A stretch of 64,000 bases of DNA, taken from contig NZ_AWFI01000001.1 in the NCBI RefSeq assembly GCF_000682775.1, forward strand, positions 1 to 64,000, given 5' to 3'. A model generated the notes under the pieces. That model was not told the DNA's origin and did no database searches. It was given only the letters and a program-made list of their open reading frames with translations. The DNA is from Hyphomonas sp. L-53-1-40. GTDB lineage: Bacteria > Pseudomonadota > Alphaproteobacteria > Caulobacterales > Hyphomonadaceae. This document shows, one piece after another, positions 37,455 to 46,244 of this stretch (its first letter is position 1; each line of letters opens with the position of its first letter). Position numbers and translations under genes: made by a program.

Positions 37455-38225
37455 ATGGGTCGCGTACAGGGCAAGAAGGCATTTATCACCGGCGGTGCGC
37501 AGGGGCTGGGCGAGGCAACGGCTCGCATGATGGCTCGCGAAGGCGCCAAGGTAACCGTCACCGATGTGAACGGGGCAGGGGCCGAAGCTGTTGCCGCCTC
37601 GATCAATGACGAACACGGCGCAGGCACGGCCTTTGCCTGGCAGCATGATGTGACCGACGAGGCGCAATGGCAGGAAGTGCTGCAAGCGGCGCATGATGCG
37701 ATGGGCGGCCTGAACGTGCTGGTCAACAATGCCGGCATCGGCTCGCTCGGCTCGGTCGAAGACGAAAACTACGACATGTTCAAGAAAGTGCAGACGGTCG
37801 ACGTCGATTCCATTTTTCTCGGCTGCAAGTACGCCATTCCGCTGATGCGCGCGCACGGGCTTGGTTCGATCATCAACATCTCGTCCATTGCCGGTATCAT
37901 CGCGAGTGCGAACTACGTCTCCTACAACACCGCCAAGGCGGCCGTTCGGCATATCTCGAAATCCATTGCGCTGCATTGCGCCAAGGGCGGCCAGATTCGC
38001 TGCAACTCGGTGCATCCCGTCTTCATCAATACGCCGATCCTGGATCGGACGAAGGAAATGTTCGGCGAGGAAGAAGCGCTCGCCAAGCTTGGGCGCCAGA
38101 TCCCGCTCGGGAAGGTCGGTGAGCCGGACGATATCGCCTATGCGGTGCTCTATCTCGCATCGGATGAGTCGAAGCTCGTCACCGGAATCGAGCTGAAAGT
38201 GGATGGTGGCATCTCGGCCATGTAA
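37455..38225 (+). CDS. SDR family oxidoreductase
   Basis: 256 residues. TGGAQGLG lies at residues 12-19, NNAG at 91-94, and the catalytic residues are Ser144, Tyr157 and Lys161 (NISSIAG ... YNTAK). PGxS-like positions are replaced by HPVFINTPI, seen in steroid/cyclohexanol-type SDRs. The strand-2 acid Asp37 (VTVTDVNG) predicts NAD(H) preference. The substrate is unknown. GGAGGAG at 37442-37448 selects the ATG at 37455 rather than a GTG five codons upstream. Confidence 0.88.
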   Translation: MGRVQGKKAFITGGAQGLGEATARMMAREGAKVTVTDVNGAGAEAVAASINDEHGAGTAFAWQHDVTDEAQWQEVLQAAHDAMGGLNVLVNNAGIGSLGSVEDENYDMFKKVQTVDVDSIFLGCKYAIPLMRAHGLGSIINISSIAGIIASANYVSYNTAKAAVRHISKSIALHCAKGGQIRCNSVHPVFINTPILDRTKEMFGEEEALAKLGRQIPLGKVGEPDDIAYAVLYLASDESKLVTGIELKVDGGISAM

Positions 38226-38287
38226 AGGCTTGTCGCTCCCGACTGTTCCTGTTATGTTCCGTTCTGTCCAGTTGATGGGAGGGACTT

Positions 38288-38659
38288 ATGATCGGGTATG
38301 TAACAGTCGGGACGTCAGACCTGCAGCGCGCTGCGAAATTCTATGATGCCATTGCGGCCGAGATGGGCACCGGGCGGATGATGGATTTCGACACATTCAT
38401 CGCCTGGGGCACGCCCGGTGGTGCAGCAGGCGTGGCGGCGACCCTGCCGTTCGACAAACAGCCCGCCACCGTCGGCAATGGCACGATGGTGGCGCTGCAG
38501 GCCAGGGACAAGGATCAGGTGCACAAGCTGTATGAGATCGCGCTGGCCAATGGCGGCAGTGATGAAGGCGCACCCGGACCGCGTGGCGATGAAGGGTTCT
38601 ATGCCGCTTATTTCCGGGATCCGGATGGCAACAAGCTCAATGCTTTCACGATGGTGTAA
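38288..38659 (+). CDS. VOC family (glyoxalase-like) protein
   Basis: 123 residues, a single-pair VOC fold: GYVTVGTSDLQRAAKFYDAI at the N-terminus and FYAAYFRDPDGNKLNAFTMV at the C-terminus. Metal ligand positions are not obviously complete (no His in the first strand), so it may not be a metalloenzyme. GGGAGGGAC precedes the ATG. Its 3' end overlaps the convergent MFS gene by 14 bases. Confidence 0.87.
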   Translation: MIGYVTVGTSDLQRAAKFYDAIAAEMGTGRMMDFDTFIAWGTPGGAAGVAATLPFDKQPATVGNGTMVALQARDKDQVHKLYEIALANGGSDEGAPGPRGDEGFYAAYFRDPDGNKLNAFTMV

Positions 38660-39890
38660 GCGGGCGTTTCGACGTCACGATAACGGCATAGACGGCGAGT
38701 GTGCCGACCAGGCCTGCCGATACGTAGAGCGGGAGTTCCGGCATGAATGAGTACAGCATTGCCCCGATAAGGGGGCCGAAGATGAAGCCGGCCGGGGGCG
38801 CTGCCGCGAGCAGCGCTGCCGCTGAGCCCTGCTCCTCGCGAGAGACCGAAAGGCTGCCCAGCGCATTGGCGGCGGGCACGGCCAGCGCCGCACCACACCC
38901 AACGGCAAAGAAGCTGAGTGCGAGCGACCAGAACGGGAAGAAGAGGTCGGCTGAAACATAGCCCATGGCCACAATGGCGAGGCCAATCGGCAGGATGCGT
39001 CGCGGATCGGGTTTGCGCGGCTGAACAAAGCCGAATTGCACCATTATCATGCCCGCGGCGATGCAGGCGAAGGCAATCCCGGAATGAAGCACGACGGCTT
39101 CGCCGGCTGAGCGGGTGGCTGTGTCTATGAACTGGTAGCGATCTTCGATGAACCAGCTGACCGTCTGCTGTACGATTCCGATTCCAATGAAATAGGTGAA
39201 CAGGAAAAGCAGGTGCGGGAAGACGCGCGGATCGCGCACCGCGAGTGGGGTCGGGCGCTTGGCAGATTTCGGGCGCGGCCTTGTTGGGGGCAAAACCACG
39301 GCCAGAATAAGGGCAACGGTCAGATTGAAGGCGATGGTGCCCCAGATCGGCATGAGGGCCCCAAACGGGGCAAGCACGGTGGCACCTGCCGGGCCGAGGA
39401 TGGATCCGATGCTCATACAGGCGCCAAGCATGCCGAGCCCGCCGGCCCGGTCGAGCGGCGTGGTGGCATCCGTCATCGCAGCCATGGCGGCCGGTTGCAG
39501 ACCGGGCGACAACAGGCCGAACCAGAGGCGCACGAAGACAAGCGTGAAAAAGGCGGTCAGCCCGGTCAGGATTCCTGCCAGCGCGGCGCTCAGGGCGAAC
39601 ACGAAGATCATGTTGGTCAGGCCCATGGCCGCCAGCGAGAAAACCATGACGCGTTTGCGGCCAAACCGGTCAGCCAGCCGGCCCCAGGTTGGAATGAGCA
39701 GCGCATAGACAGCAGCGGACAGGGTCAGGATACCCGCGACCTGAATTTCGGTCAGGCCGGCCTTGCGGGCGAGGGGGGCAACGACCACGAAGTTGATGCT
39801 CATGCCCGCGCCCATGGCCACCATGGCAATGCCGATCATCGCTTTCTGGACCCCGGTGAGCGGTAGCAGCGGCCTGTCCGGATCTGTCAT
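38646..39890 (-). CDS. MFS transporter
   Basis: 414 residues with about twelve membrane helices. The loop 2-3 signature is present as WGRLADRFGRKRVMVFSL. It resembles multidrug/metabolite efflux MFS proteins; the substrate is unknown. The ATG at 39890 follows GAGGGAG at a good distance, so the TTG seven codons upstream (39911) is not needed. It is divergent from the YggT-DUF167-FolD group. Confidence 0.87.
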   Translation of the reverse strand: MTDPDRPLLPLTGVQKAMIGIAMVAMGAGMSINFVVVAPLARKAGLTEIQVAGILTLSAAVYALLIPTWGRLADRFGRKRVMVFSLAAMGLTNMIFVFALSAALAGILTGLTAFFTLVFVRLWFGLLSPGLQPAAMAAMTDATTPLDRAGGLGMLGACMSIGSILGPAGATVLAPFGALMPIWGTIAFNLTVALILAVVLPPTRPRPKSAKRPTPLAVRDPRVFPHLLFLFTYFIGIGIVQQTVSWFIEDRYQFIDTATRSAGEAVVLHSGIAFACIAAGMIMVQFGFVQPRKPDPRRILPIGLAIVAMGYVSADLFFPFWSLALSFFAVGCGAALAVPAANALGSLSVSREEQGSAAALLAAAPPAGFIFGPLIGAMLYSFMPELPLYVSAGLVGTLAVYAVIVTSKRPLTPS

Positions 39891-40049
39891 GCAAGCGGGC
39901 TCCCTCGGCAATCGTTATAATTGTTTGTGTTTGCCCGCCTTGCCAAACGGAATGTGTTCCCAACTGGCAAAGCTAGAGAGAACGCCTTGCACAAGCTAGG
40001 GGCATCACCCTAAGTGAAGGCAACAACAGAAAAATCGGAGCGTTGCCCC

Positions 40050-40343
40050 ATGGCCGCCATTCTTGATCTCATCATGGTCGTTCTGCGGATCGCCACATTC
40101 ATCATCATCATTCAGGCTGTCTTGTCCTGGCTGGTCGGTTTCAATGTGCTGAGCCTCCAGAACCCCACCGTACGCAGTGTCTGGGGTGGATTGCAGCGTA
40201 TTACCGAGCCGGTTTACCGCCCGATCCGCAACATCCTGCCGCCCATGGGTGGGCTGGACCTGACGCCTATGGTGGTTCTGCTGATCATTTTCTTCCTCGA
40301 GCGTGTGATCGCGCGCTACGGCTACGGCATCGTCCCGTTCTGA
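40050..40343 (+). CDS. YggT family membrane protein
   Basis: 97 residues with two hydrophobic segments (about 4-30 and 72-92) flanking the conserved NPTVRSVWGGLQRITEPVYR and IRNILPPMGGLDLTPM. YggT proteins take part in membrane-linked osmotic or division-related functions that are poorly defined. CGGAGCG precedes the ATG at 40050; a start at 40014 is in frame but adds a non-hydrophobic head. The order YggT-DUF167-FolD is common in alphaproteobacteria. Confidence 0.9.
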   Translation: MAAILDLIMVVLRIATFIIIIQAVLSWLVGFNVLSLQNPTVRSVWGGLQRITEPVYRPIRNILPPMGGLDLTPMVVLLIIFFLERVIARYGYGIVPF

Positions 40344-40347
40344 TCGC

Positions 40348-40644
40348 ATGCACAGGCTGATCGTCCGCGTTCAGCCGAACGCCTCGGCCGACCGGGTCGA
40401 AACATGGGAAACAGACGCTTCGGGCCGAACCTATCTGAAGGTTCGTGTGCGCGCTGTGCCCGAGGGTGGCAAGGCGAATGCAGCCGTCGAAAAGCTGATC
40501 GCGAAATGGCTGGGCGTGCCAAAGTCTGCGGTCAGGGTGGTGACGGGCACAAAGAACCGGTTAAAAGGCCTCGACATTGACGGGCCGCCCGATCTGGCGG
40601 CGAAGCTGGCCGGGGATCAGGGCAATGAGCGCGCAGGTAATTGA
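40348..40644 (+). CDS. DUF167 family protein
   Basis: 98 residues, a small alpha/beta fold. Family motifs are [32 protein letters not shown] and [16 protein letters not shown]. Function unknown. It starts four bases after yggT and its end overlaps folD by 19 bases, so translation is coupled. Confidence 0.9.
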   Translation: MHRLIVRVQPNASADRVETWETDASGRTYLKVRVRAVPEGGKANAAVEKLIAKWLGVPKSAVRVVTGTKNRLKGLDIDGPPDLAAKLAGDQGNERAGN

Positions 40645-41505
40645 CGGAAAATCGGTTGCGGCAGATGTCCGCTCAGACGTGGCAAAGGCGGTAAGCCAAT
40701 TGCCCGGACAGCCTTCACTGGCTGTGGTCCTTGTGGGGGAAGACCCTGCGAGCCAGGTCTATGTGCGCAACAAAGTACGCCAGACCGAAGAGGTTGGCAT
40801 GGTCTCCGTGCACCACCGCCTGCCGGATACGGCCAGCCAGGCCGATGTCGAGACCCTGATAGCAACCCTGAATGCCGATCAAAGCGTCGATGGCATCCTG
40901 TTGCAGTTGCCGCTGCCCAAGGGTCTCGATGCTGATGCGGCGATCGAGAAGATCGATCCCGACAAGGATGTCGACGGACTGACCGAAGTGTCTGCCGGTC
41001 GCCTGACGCTCGGCAAGCCGGGCCTGCGCCCGTGCACACCGACCGGCTGTGTGATCCTGGCCAAGCGCGCGCTGGGCAGTGACCTCTCCGGCAAACATGT
41101 CGTCGTGATTGGTCGCTCGATCCTCGTCGGCAAGCCGGCCGCGCTGTTGTTCCTGGCTGAGAACTGCACGGTCACCATCGCGCACAGCCGTACAAAGGAC
41201 CTGCCGGCCATGTGCCGCGAGGCCGACATTCTCGTGCCTGCCGTCGGACGTCCGCAAATGGTCAAGGCCGACTGGGTGAAGCCCGGCGCGACCATTATCG
41301 ATGTCGGGATCAACCGGATCGATGCGCCCGAAAAGGGCGAGGGGAAGACCCGTCTGGTGGGTGATGCCGACTATGCCGCCAGCGCGGAAGTTGCGGGTCA
41401 CATCACGCCCGTGCCGGGCGGGGTCGGGCCCATGACCATTGCCTGCCTGTTGCGCAATACGGTGCTGGCCGCCTGCGCCCGGCGTGGCTGGAGTCCTTTT
41501 CCCCG
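40626..41505 (+). CDS. folD: Bifunctional methylenetetrahydrofolate dehydrogenase/cyclohydrolase, stop codon lost
   Basis: The FolD body (about 290 residues) is intact: [14 protein letters not shown] with the catalytic Lys, [32 protein letters not shown], the NADP site [17 protein letters not shown], and [20 protein letters not shown]. It interconverts 5,10-methylene- and 10-formyl-THF. FolD proteins end soon after this last motif, yet here the frame runs on to 41812 as a nonsense tail overlapping an HNH gene in the next frame. The natural C-terminus should lie near 41490; the end coordinate given is approximate. A small deletion at the folD/HNH junction is the simplest explanation. Confidence 0.85.
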
Positions 41506-41739
41506 CCGGACACGCCGCGATTCCGGCAACTTTGGGAAGATCAGGACGGCCTCTGCGCCCTGTGTGGAAAGCCCATGCCCCCCAGCCGGGCTGATGTGGC
41601 GCATTCCACGCTCTGGAAGAAATGGCGGCCGACATTCGACCATATCATACCGCGCGCGCATGAAGGGTCAGACGAGATCAACAATCTCCGTCTTGCCCAT
41701 GCCATTTGCAACAAACGCCGAGGCACCGGAAAGGGCTAG
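41464..41739 (+). pseudogene. HNH endonuclease domain protein lacking a start codon
   Basis: In the frame ending with TAG at 41737-41739 the sequence reads [20 protein letters not shown], then [20 protein letters not shown] and the HNH core [20 protein letters not shown] followed by [10 protein letters not shown]. This is a complete short HNH protein of the type often found after folD. No ATG, GTG or TTG precedes it in frame; the frame simply runs back into folD. Either its 5' end was deleted together with the folD stop, or the assembly lost bases near 41490. The stop overlaps the convergent LytTR stop at 41736. Confidence 0.7.
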
Positions 41740-42476
41740 GCGAGGCCTGCAGCCCGGACATTCGGCTGGTAGGTACGCGAAACCGGTGCTTCCTGACCGG
41801 ATTTCAGGATGAGAACCAGTTTGCCATTGGTGCGCCGCGCATCGGCGACACCCTTGTGCGAGACCCACCATGAGCGATGAGTCTGCAGGCCGTTGTCTTC
41901 GCCCAGTTCTCGCATCGCATCGGCCAGCCGCATCAGGATCAGTTCTTCCCCCCGGTCTGTATGAACGCGCAGATAATGATCTTCCGAGGAGATGGCCCAG
42001 AGATCTGCGCCCCGATATCGCACTGGCAGGCGCGACAGGAAGCCCGCGACCCGGTCTTCCGGTTCGGCGTCTTCCAGCTCGGCCAGTTGACGGGCCCGAT
42101 CAATGAGGAATCCGCCCGTCGTGATGACGAGCGAGATCGCCAGCACATAGGCAAACTGGATGGGGATGTGCACCAGGGAAATCGACGCGCCCAGAAAGGC
42201 CAGGAAAATACAGAGCGAGATCGTGACAGGAATCGTAAGCAAGACGGCGGCGGCTACAATTCTCAGGGCCGGGTGGGACGCCTTCATGTGCGTGTGGAAG
42301 ACAAAGGGTACGACCCAATAGGATGCGACCGACCCGACCAGCATTGTGACGAACCACATCAGGAATCGGAGTTTGAGAGAGCCGCCGGTGCCATAGACTC
42401 CGAACCATGTGAAGCCAGCCGCCAGCAGGGTGACGATGCCGAGTGTTTTTCCAATATCCTTCAGGGCTGATGCCAT
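41736..42476 (-). CDS. Membrane-bound LytTR family regulator
   Basis: 246 residues from the ATG at 42476. Four membrane helices (about 12-30, 36-56, 70-92 and 102-122) precede a linker and a C-terminal LytTR DNA-binding domain ([20 protein letters not shown], then [19 protein letters not shown] and [19 protein letters not shown]). There is no response-regulator receiver domain, so the signal probably acts through the membrane part. It is divergent from the DUF2141 and DUF2306 genes, the usual partners of such regulators, and likely controls them. A longer in-frame start at 42599 is unlikely. Confidence 0.9.
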   Translation of the reverse strand: MASALKDIGKTLGIVTLLAAGFTWFGVYGTGGSLKLRFLMWFVTMLVGSVASYWVVPFVFHTHMKASHPALRIVAAAVLLTIPVTISLCIFLAFLGASISLVHIPIQFAYVLAISLVITTGGFLIDRARQLAELEDAEPEDRVAGFLSRLPVRYRGADLWAISSEDHYLRVHTDRGEELILMRLADAMRELGEDNGLQTHRSWWVSHKGVADARRTNGKLVLILKSGQEAPVSRTYQPNVRAAGLA

Positions 42477-42638
42477 CGTGTCATCCCGTGTATTTCGCGC
42501 TTCGTGAATGGGTTTGCAGGTATTTGGCGAAGGATTCCAGCCCGTCCGCGCAATCTCCGTAGCGCTGACCCGGCCCGCACCACACCCTGTCTTCATCACC
42601 CACCACGGGGCGACCGCCCCACACTATGGAGACATCAA

Positions 42639-43061
42639 ATGAACATCAACCGCACACTCGTATCGATCCTGGCCGCCATCGCCATTGTGCCTGTTTCGGC
42701 GTCTGCCGCTGACCTGACGCTCAAGGTCGAAAATCTTGGTGAGAATACCGGGGCGCTCCACATTGCGATCTTCAACGAAGGCGGCTGGTCCGGAAATGAC
42801 GCCGTTGCGGCGGACATTGTCGACGTTTCAGAAGGCGCTGATTCCGTCGTCTTCCAAGGGCTGGAGCCTAGGACATACGGTGTGAAGCTGTTTCACGACG
42901 TAGATGGCGACGGCAAACTGGCGCGTGGAAATTTCGGCATTCCGACAGAGCCCTATGGTTTCTCCAATGATGCGCCGGTCCGCTTTGGTCCGCCAAGCTT
43001 CGGCGATGCCGAGTTCGCCCTGCCGACCGATGGCGCCGTCCACACAATCACACTGCGCTAA
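42639..43061 (+). CDS. DUF2141 family exported protein
   Basis: 140 residues. A signal peptide ends near VSASAA (about residue 24). The mature domain shows GALHIAIFNEGGW and the typical YGVKLFHDVDGDGKLARGNF with PTEPYGFSND, a small beta-sandwich. Function unknown; exported. The ATG follows TATGGAGACATCAA, giving a GGAG ribosome binding site. Downstream DUF2306 follows after 23 bases. Confidence 0.9.
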   Translation: MNINRTLVSILAAIAIVPVSASAADLTLKVENLGENTGALHIAIFNEGGWSGNDAVAADIVDVSEGADSVVFQGLEPRTYGVKLFHDVDGDGKLARGNFGIPTEPYGFSNDAPVRFGPPSFGDAEFALPTDGAVHTITLR

Positions 43062-43084
43062 GCCTGCCGTTAAGGAGACCTGTC

Positions 43085-43636
43085 ATGAAAAGTCCTGCCT
43101 TTGCCCTGCCATCCGGACTGCCCCGCCTGTCGCCGGGACGGCCCAGCAACCGCACCGTGATCCTAATCGGCCTTGCCGCCTATGCGGTGATCAGCTGGAT
43201 GATCCTGAAAAGCGCGGACAATCCTCCGATCCGGTTCAGGCTGGATGCCGCGCGTCTGGTCGAGTCGCCGGTCGTGCTCAAAATGCACCTGGCGGGAGCG
43301 CTCAGCGCGTTTGGTATCGGCACGGCTTTGATGATGGGCGTAAAGGGCAGGGGGCTGCACAAGCGGCTTGGCTATGCCTGGGTTGTGGCGATGGCGATCA
43401 CGGCGATCAGTTCCTTCTTCCTGACAGGCCTCAATGGCAACAGCTTCAGCTGGATCCATGGCCTGTCAGCCTGGACAATCATCGGCCTGCCCATGGGCAT
43501 CGCTGCGGCGCGCCGGAAGGATATCGCAAGGCATCGCAAGGAAATGACCGGAATGTTCACAGGGGGTATGTTGGTTGCTGGCCTGTTTACCTTCCTGCCG
43601 GGACGCATGATGTGGTCGATCTTCTTCGGAGTTTGA
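43085..43636 (+). CDS. DUF2306 family membrane protein
   Basis: 183 residues with four or five membrane helices (about 20-38, 62-84, 95-117, 122-142 and 155-175). The family pattern of a histidine in an early helix (KMHLAGALSAFGIGTALM), GLHKRLGYAWVVAMAITA and RRKDIARHRKEMTGMFTGGM is evident. Function is unknown; members often sit beside LytTR regulators. GGAGACC precedes the ATG. Confidence 0.88.
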   Translation: MKSPAFALPSGLPRLSPGRPSNRTVILIGLAAYAVISWMILKSADNPPIRFRLDAARLVESPVVLKMHLAGALSAFGIGTALMMGVKGRGLHKRLGYAWVVAMAITAISSFFLTGLNGNSFSWIHGLSAWTIIGLPMGIAAARRKDIARHRKEMTGMFTGGMLVAGLFTFLPGRMMWSIFFGV

Positions 43637-43711
43637 TCGGAATAAGCCCCTTACCGACCCCTCCAAAGACCGCTACACCGATTGCAGGTAGAGGTGCCTT
43701 GGAGGGGTAAT

Positions 43712-44884
43712 ATGAAACGTATTGTCAGTGCGATTGTCGTTGCAGGGCTCGCGGCGTGCCAGGCGCCGGGGCCGATCACCATTCCGGGCATAACGCGCGC
43801 GCCGCAAAGTGCCGAAGAGGCGCTCGACGCCTATTACCGCACATTGCCGAAAGATTTTTATCCAACCGCCCCCGCCGGATTGCCCTTGCCTTCGAAAGAC
43901 GCGGTCCTGTCGCGCGTGCTGGTGGGGTCTTGTCATGATGAGGAAGCAGCCGGACCGACCGATACATTGCAGCGCATTGCCGCCGAAGACGCGGATCTTT
44001 TCCTGATGATCGGCGACAATGTCTATGGCGACAAGGACGGCATGAGCTATGCCACCGATCAGGCCGAACTCGACGAACTTCGCGAGAGTTTTGCCGATCT
44101 TGCCGCCCGCAGCGATTTCCAGGCCTTGCGGGCGAGCCATCCCATGATGGTGGCGTGGGATGACCATGACTATGGCGCCAATGATGCGGGCCGCGAATTC
44201 CCGTTCCGTCGTCTTGCTGAGCGTGTGCACGAACGCTTCTGGGGGATCGAGAACATAGATGTCGGCGCCTGGCCCGGCACCTATTATGCGCGCACCTTTG
44301 GCCCGGAAGGCCAGCGCGCCCAGATCATCATGCTGGATACGCGGTTCTTCCGGTCGCCGCTGACCGCGACAGACGAATATGGCGTGACCGGCAAGGAGCG
44401 CTATGTCGCGTCCTCCGATCCCAATCAGGACATGCTGGGCAATGACCAGTGGACCTGGCTGGAAAACCAGTTGCAAAAGCCGGCAGATTTGCGCCTGATC
44501 GTCTCGTCGATCCAGGTCTTGCCGACCGACGGCCATGGCTGGGAAAGCTGGTCGCGCCTGCCGGCCGAACAGCAGCGTCTCTACAATCTGATCAGTGAGA
44601 CAGGTGCGAACGGCGTGGTGTTCGTGTCAGGCGACCGGCATGCGTCCTTCCTCTATCGCAGTGAGACTGCGCTGCCATACCCTGCCTACGAGTTGACGGC
44701 TTCGTCGCTGAACGTGTCGTTCCAGGATACAACGGACGAGATGGACCCAGCACAGATCGGCGAAGGCTTTTCGCAGGATAATTATGGTGCAATCGGCATC
44801 GATTGGGCCGCTGGGGCTGTCGATCTTGAGATAAAAAACGCCGCAGGCGAGACGGTCCGTCAAACAACCGCCCAATTCCGGTAG
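43712..44884 (+). CDS. PhoD-like alkaline phosphatase family lipoprotein
   Basis: 390 residues. The ATG at 43712 starts a lipoprotein signal with lipobox GLAAC (Cys near residue 15). The PhoD-type metallophosphatase core shows LVGSCHDEE, LFLMIGDNVYGD, PMMVAWDDHDYG (metal ligands) and FVSGDRHASF near the C-terminus. It may hydrolyse phosphodiesters or monoesters at the cell surface. The upstream GGAGGGG box at 43700-43706 supports the start. Confidence 0.88.
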   Translation: MKRIVSAIVVAGLAACQAPGPITIPGITRAPQSAEEALDAYYRTLPKDFYPTAPAGLPLPSKDAVLSRVLVGSCHDEEAAGPTDTLQRIAAEDADLFLMIGDNVYGDKDGMSYATDQAELDELRESFADLAARSDFQALRASHPMMVAWDDHDYGANDAGREFPFRRLAERVHERFWGIENIDVGAWPGTYYARTFGPEGQRAQIIMLDTRFFRSPLTATDEYGVTGKERYVASSDPNQDMLGNDQWTWLENQLQKPADLRLIVSSIQVLPTDGHGWESWSRLPAEQQRLYNLISETGANGVVFVSGDRHASFLYRSETALPYPAYELTASSLNVSFQDTTDEMDPAQIGEGFSQDNYGAIGIDWAAGAVDLEIKNAAGETVRQTTAQFR

Positions 44885-44921
44885 CTATGCCACGCGGCAA
44901 CGGAAAGGCCGCCTGTAGATT

Positions 44922-46122
44922 ATGACTGATACCCGCAATGTCTTCGCCCTCATCCTGGCGGTGATGATCCTGCAAATCGCGGGCGGCTTGCTGAGCATGT
45001 TGACCCCGCTTGGGCTCGAAGCGCTGGGCACGGCGCCCCAATTCATCGGTGGCATCGCCGCGCTCTATGCGACGGGCTTCATGCTGGGGGCATGGACCGC
45101 ACCTGCAGCGCTTGCCTCCTTTGGCAACATCCGCCTGTTCGCTGCTGCCGCAGCAGTCACTTCGGCGGGGTCCATTGCCTTGTCCCTGTGGTATGAGCCC
45201 GGCTTCTGGGCCATCGTACGCATCGTACAGGGTGTCAGTTTTGCCTATATGTTCACGAGCGTGGAGAGCTGGTTGGGGCAGGCCGTGCCGGACAAGTCGC
45301 GCGGCAATGTCATGGGCCTGTATCACATGGGCGCGAAACTCTCGCTGATGATTGGTCCGTTCTTCGTGGCGGGCCTGTCGCCGCTGCATTGTTTCTGACC
45401 TTGGCGCTCGTGCCGATCTGCCTCACACAACAGGAACAGCCGGAAGCGCCGGATCGCAAGGCAATGCCGATTGGGCGCCTGTACAAACTGGCCCCGGCGG
45501 CTGTCATCGGGGTGATGCTGGCGGGCGTGATCAATACCGGTACGCTCGCTTTGCTGCCGATCTATTTTGAAAGCTTCTCCATTGGCGGGGGAGGGACGGT
45601 GCGTGGCTGGGCGGCTTCATCATTCAATGGCCTGCAGGGCGGTTGTCCGACCGAATCGAGCGCCGATTGGTGATCGCGGTACTGTGCGCCATTTCGGGTA
45701 TGGCTGCGATGGTGATCGCGATATTCGGACGCAGCCTTGGAGAGGTCGGCGTGATGATGGTGCTGGTCGTGTGGGGCGCCGGTGCATTGACGTTTTTTGG
45801 ATTATGCGTGGCCCACGCCATCGACCGCACCCCCAAGGGAAAGATTCCGCAGGTCATGTCCGGTCTGCTTTTCATTTGGGCCGGTGGATCAATTGTGGGG
45901 CCACTTTTGTCGGGTATCGCCATGCGCGGTGCAGGTGCGACAGGCCTGTTCGGTCTGTCTGGCTTGTTGCTCATCCTGTTGGCGTTGATTATGGTCTGGC
46001 GGGTTTCCGCAAGGGCAGCTCCGGAAGAGCACCAACAAGAGGATTGGAGCCCGATCCTGCCAACGCCTCTGGCCAGCGTGGAACTCGATCCGCGCAATCC
46101 GGACCGGGAAGCCGAAACCTGA
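44922..46122 (+). pseudogene. MFS transporter, YcaD-like, broken by two frame shifts
   Basis: Three overlapping plus-strand frames (44922-45398, about 45371-45673 and about 45601-46122) join into one MFS protein of about 400 residues. The N-terminal part ends normal sequence at GPFFVAGLSP; the second frame supplies AALFLTLALVPICL to LPIYFESFSIGGGG; the third resumes with LGGFIIQWPAGRLSDRIERR, the YcaD-type loop. Each junction shifts the frame by minus one and a few residues seem missing, so short deletions are likely. The substrate is unknown. The intact reading of all three parts suggests recent loss or assembly error. Confidence 0.75.
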
Positions 46123-46146
46123 GTCCAGACTTGAGTACTCAGCTGG

Positions 46147-46174
46147 TTTACGGGCCTGCCAAGACTGTTATATA
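46147..46174 (+). promoter_or_regulatory. Candidate promoter of the sucCDAB operon
   Basis: TTTACG (46147-46152) and TATATA (46169-46174) are separated by 16 bases and lie about 70 bp upstream of the sucC ATG. It is the best sigma-70-like pair in the gap; the assignment rests on pattern only. Confidence 0.4.
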
Positions 46175-46190
46175 GCGCGGACAATCAAAC

Positions 46191-46215
46191 GGGCCGGCCT
46201 GTGCCGGCTCTTTCC
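46191..46215 (+). terminator. Terminator-like hairpin between the promoter and sucC
   Basis: GGGCCGGC-CTGT-GCCGGCTC (one G-U pair) is followed by TTTCC. It could end transcripts of the broken MFS gene, or act as an attenuator because it lies just downstream of the candidate sucC promoter. Confidence 0.4.
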
Positions 46216-46244
46216 GCAAGCCAGGGCAGACAAGGCAAGTTTCC

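Noticed and set aside
41464-41812. A natural FolD-HNH fusion protein
   Set aside because: The HNH core is in a different frame from folD, so the continuous open frame does not encode it; the tail after FolD is nonsense.
42486-42511. LytTR binding site from the repeats CGTGTAT and CGTGAAT
   Set aside because: The spacing is about 16 bases, not the roughly 21-base period of known LytTR sites.
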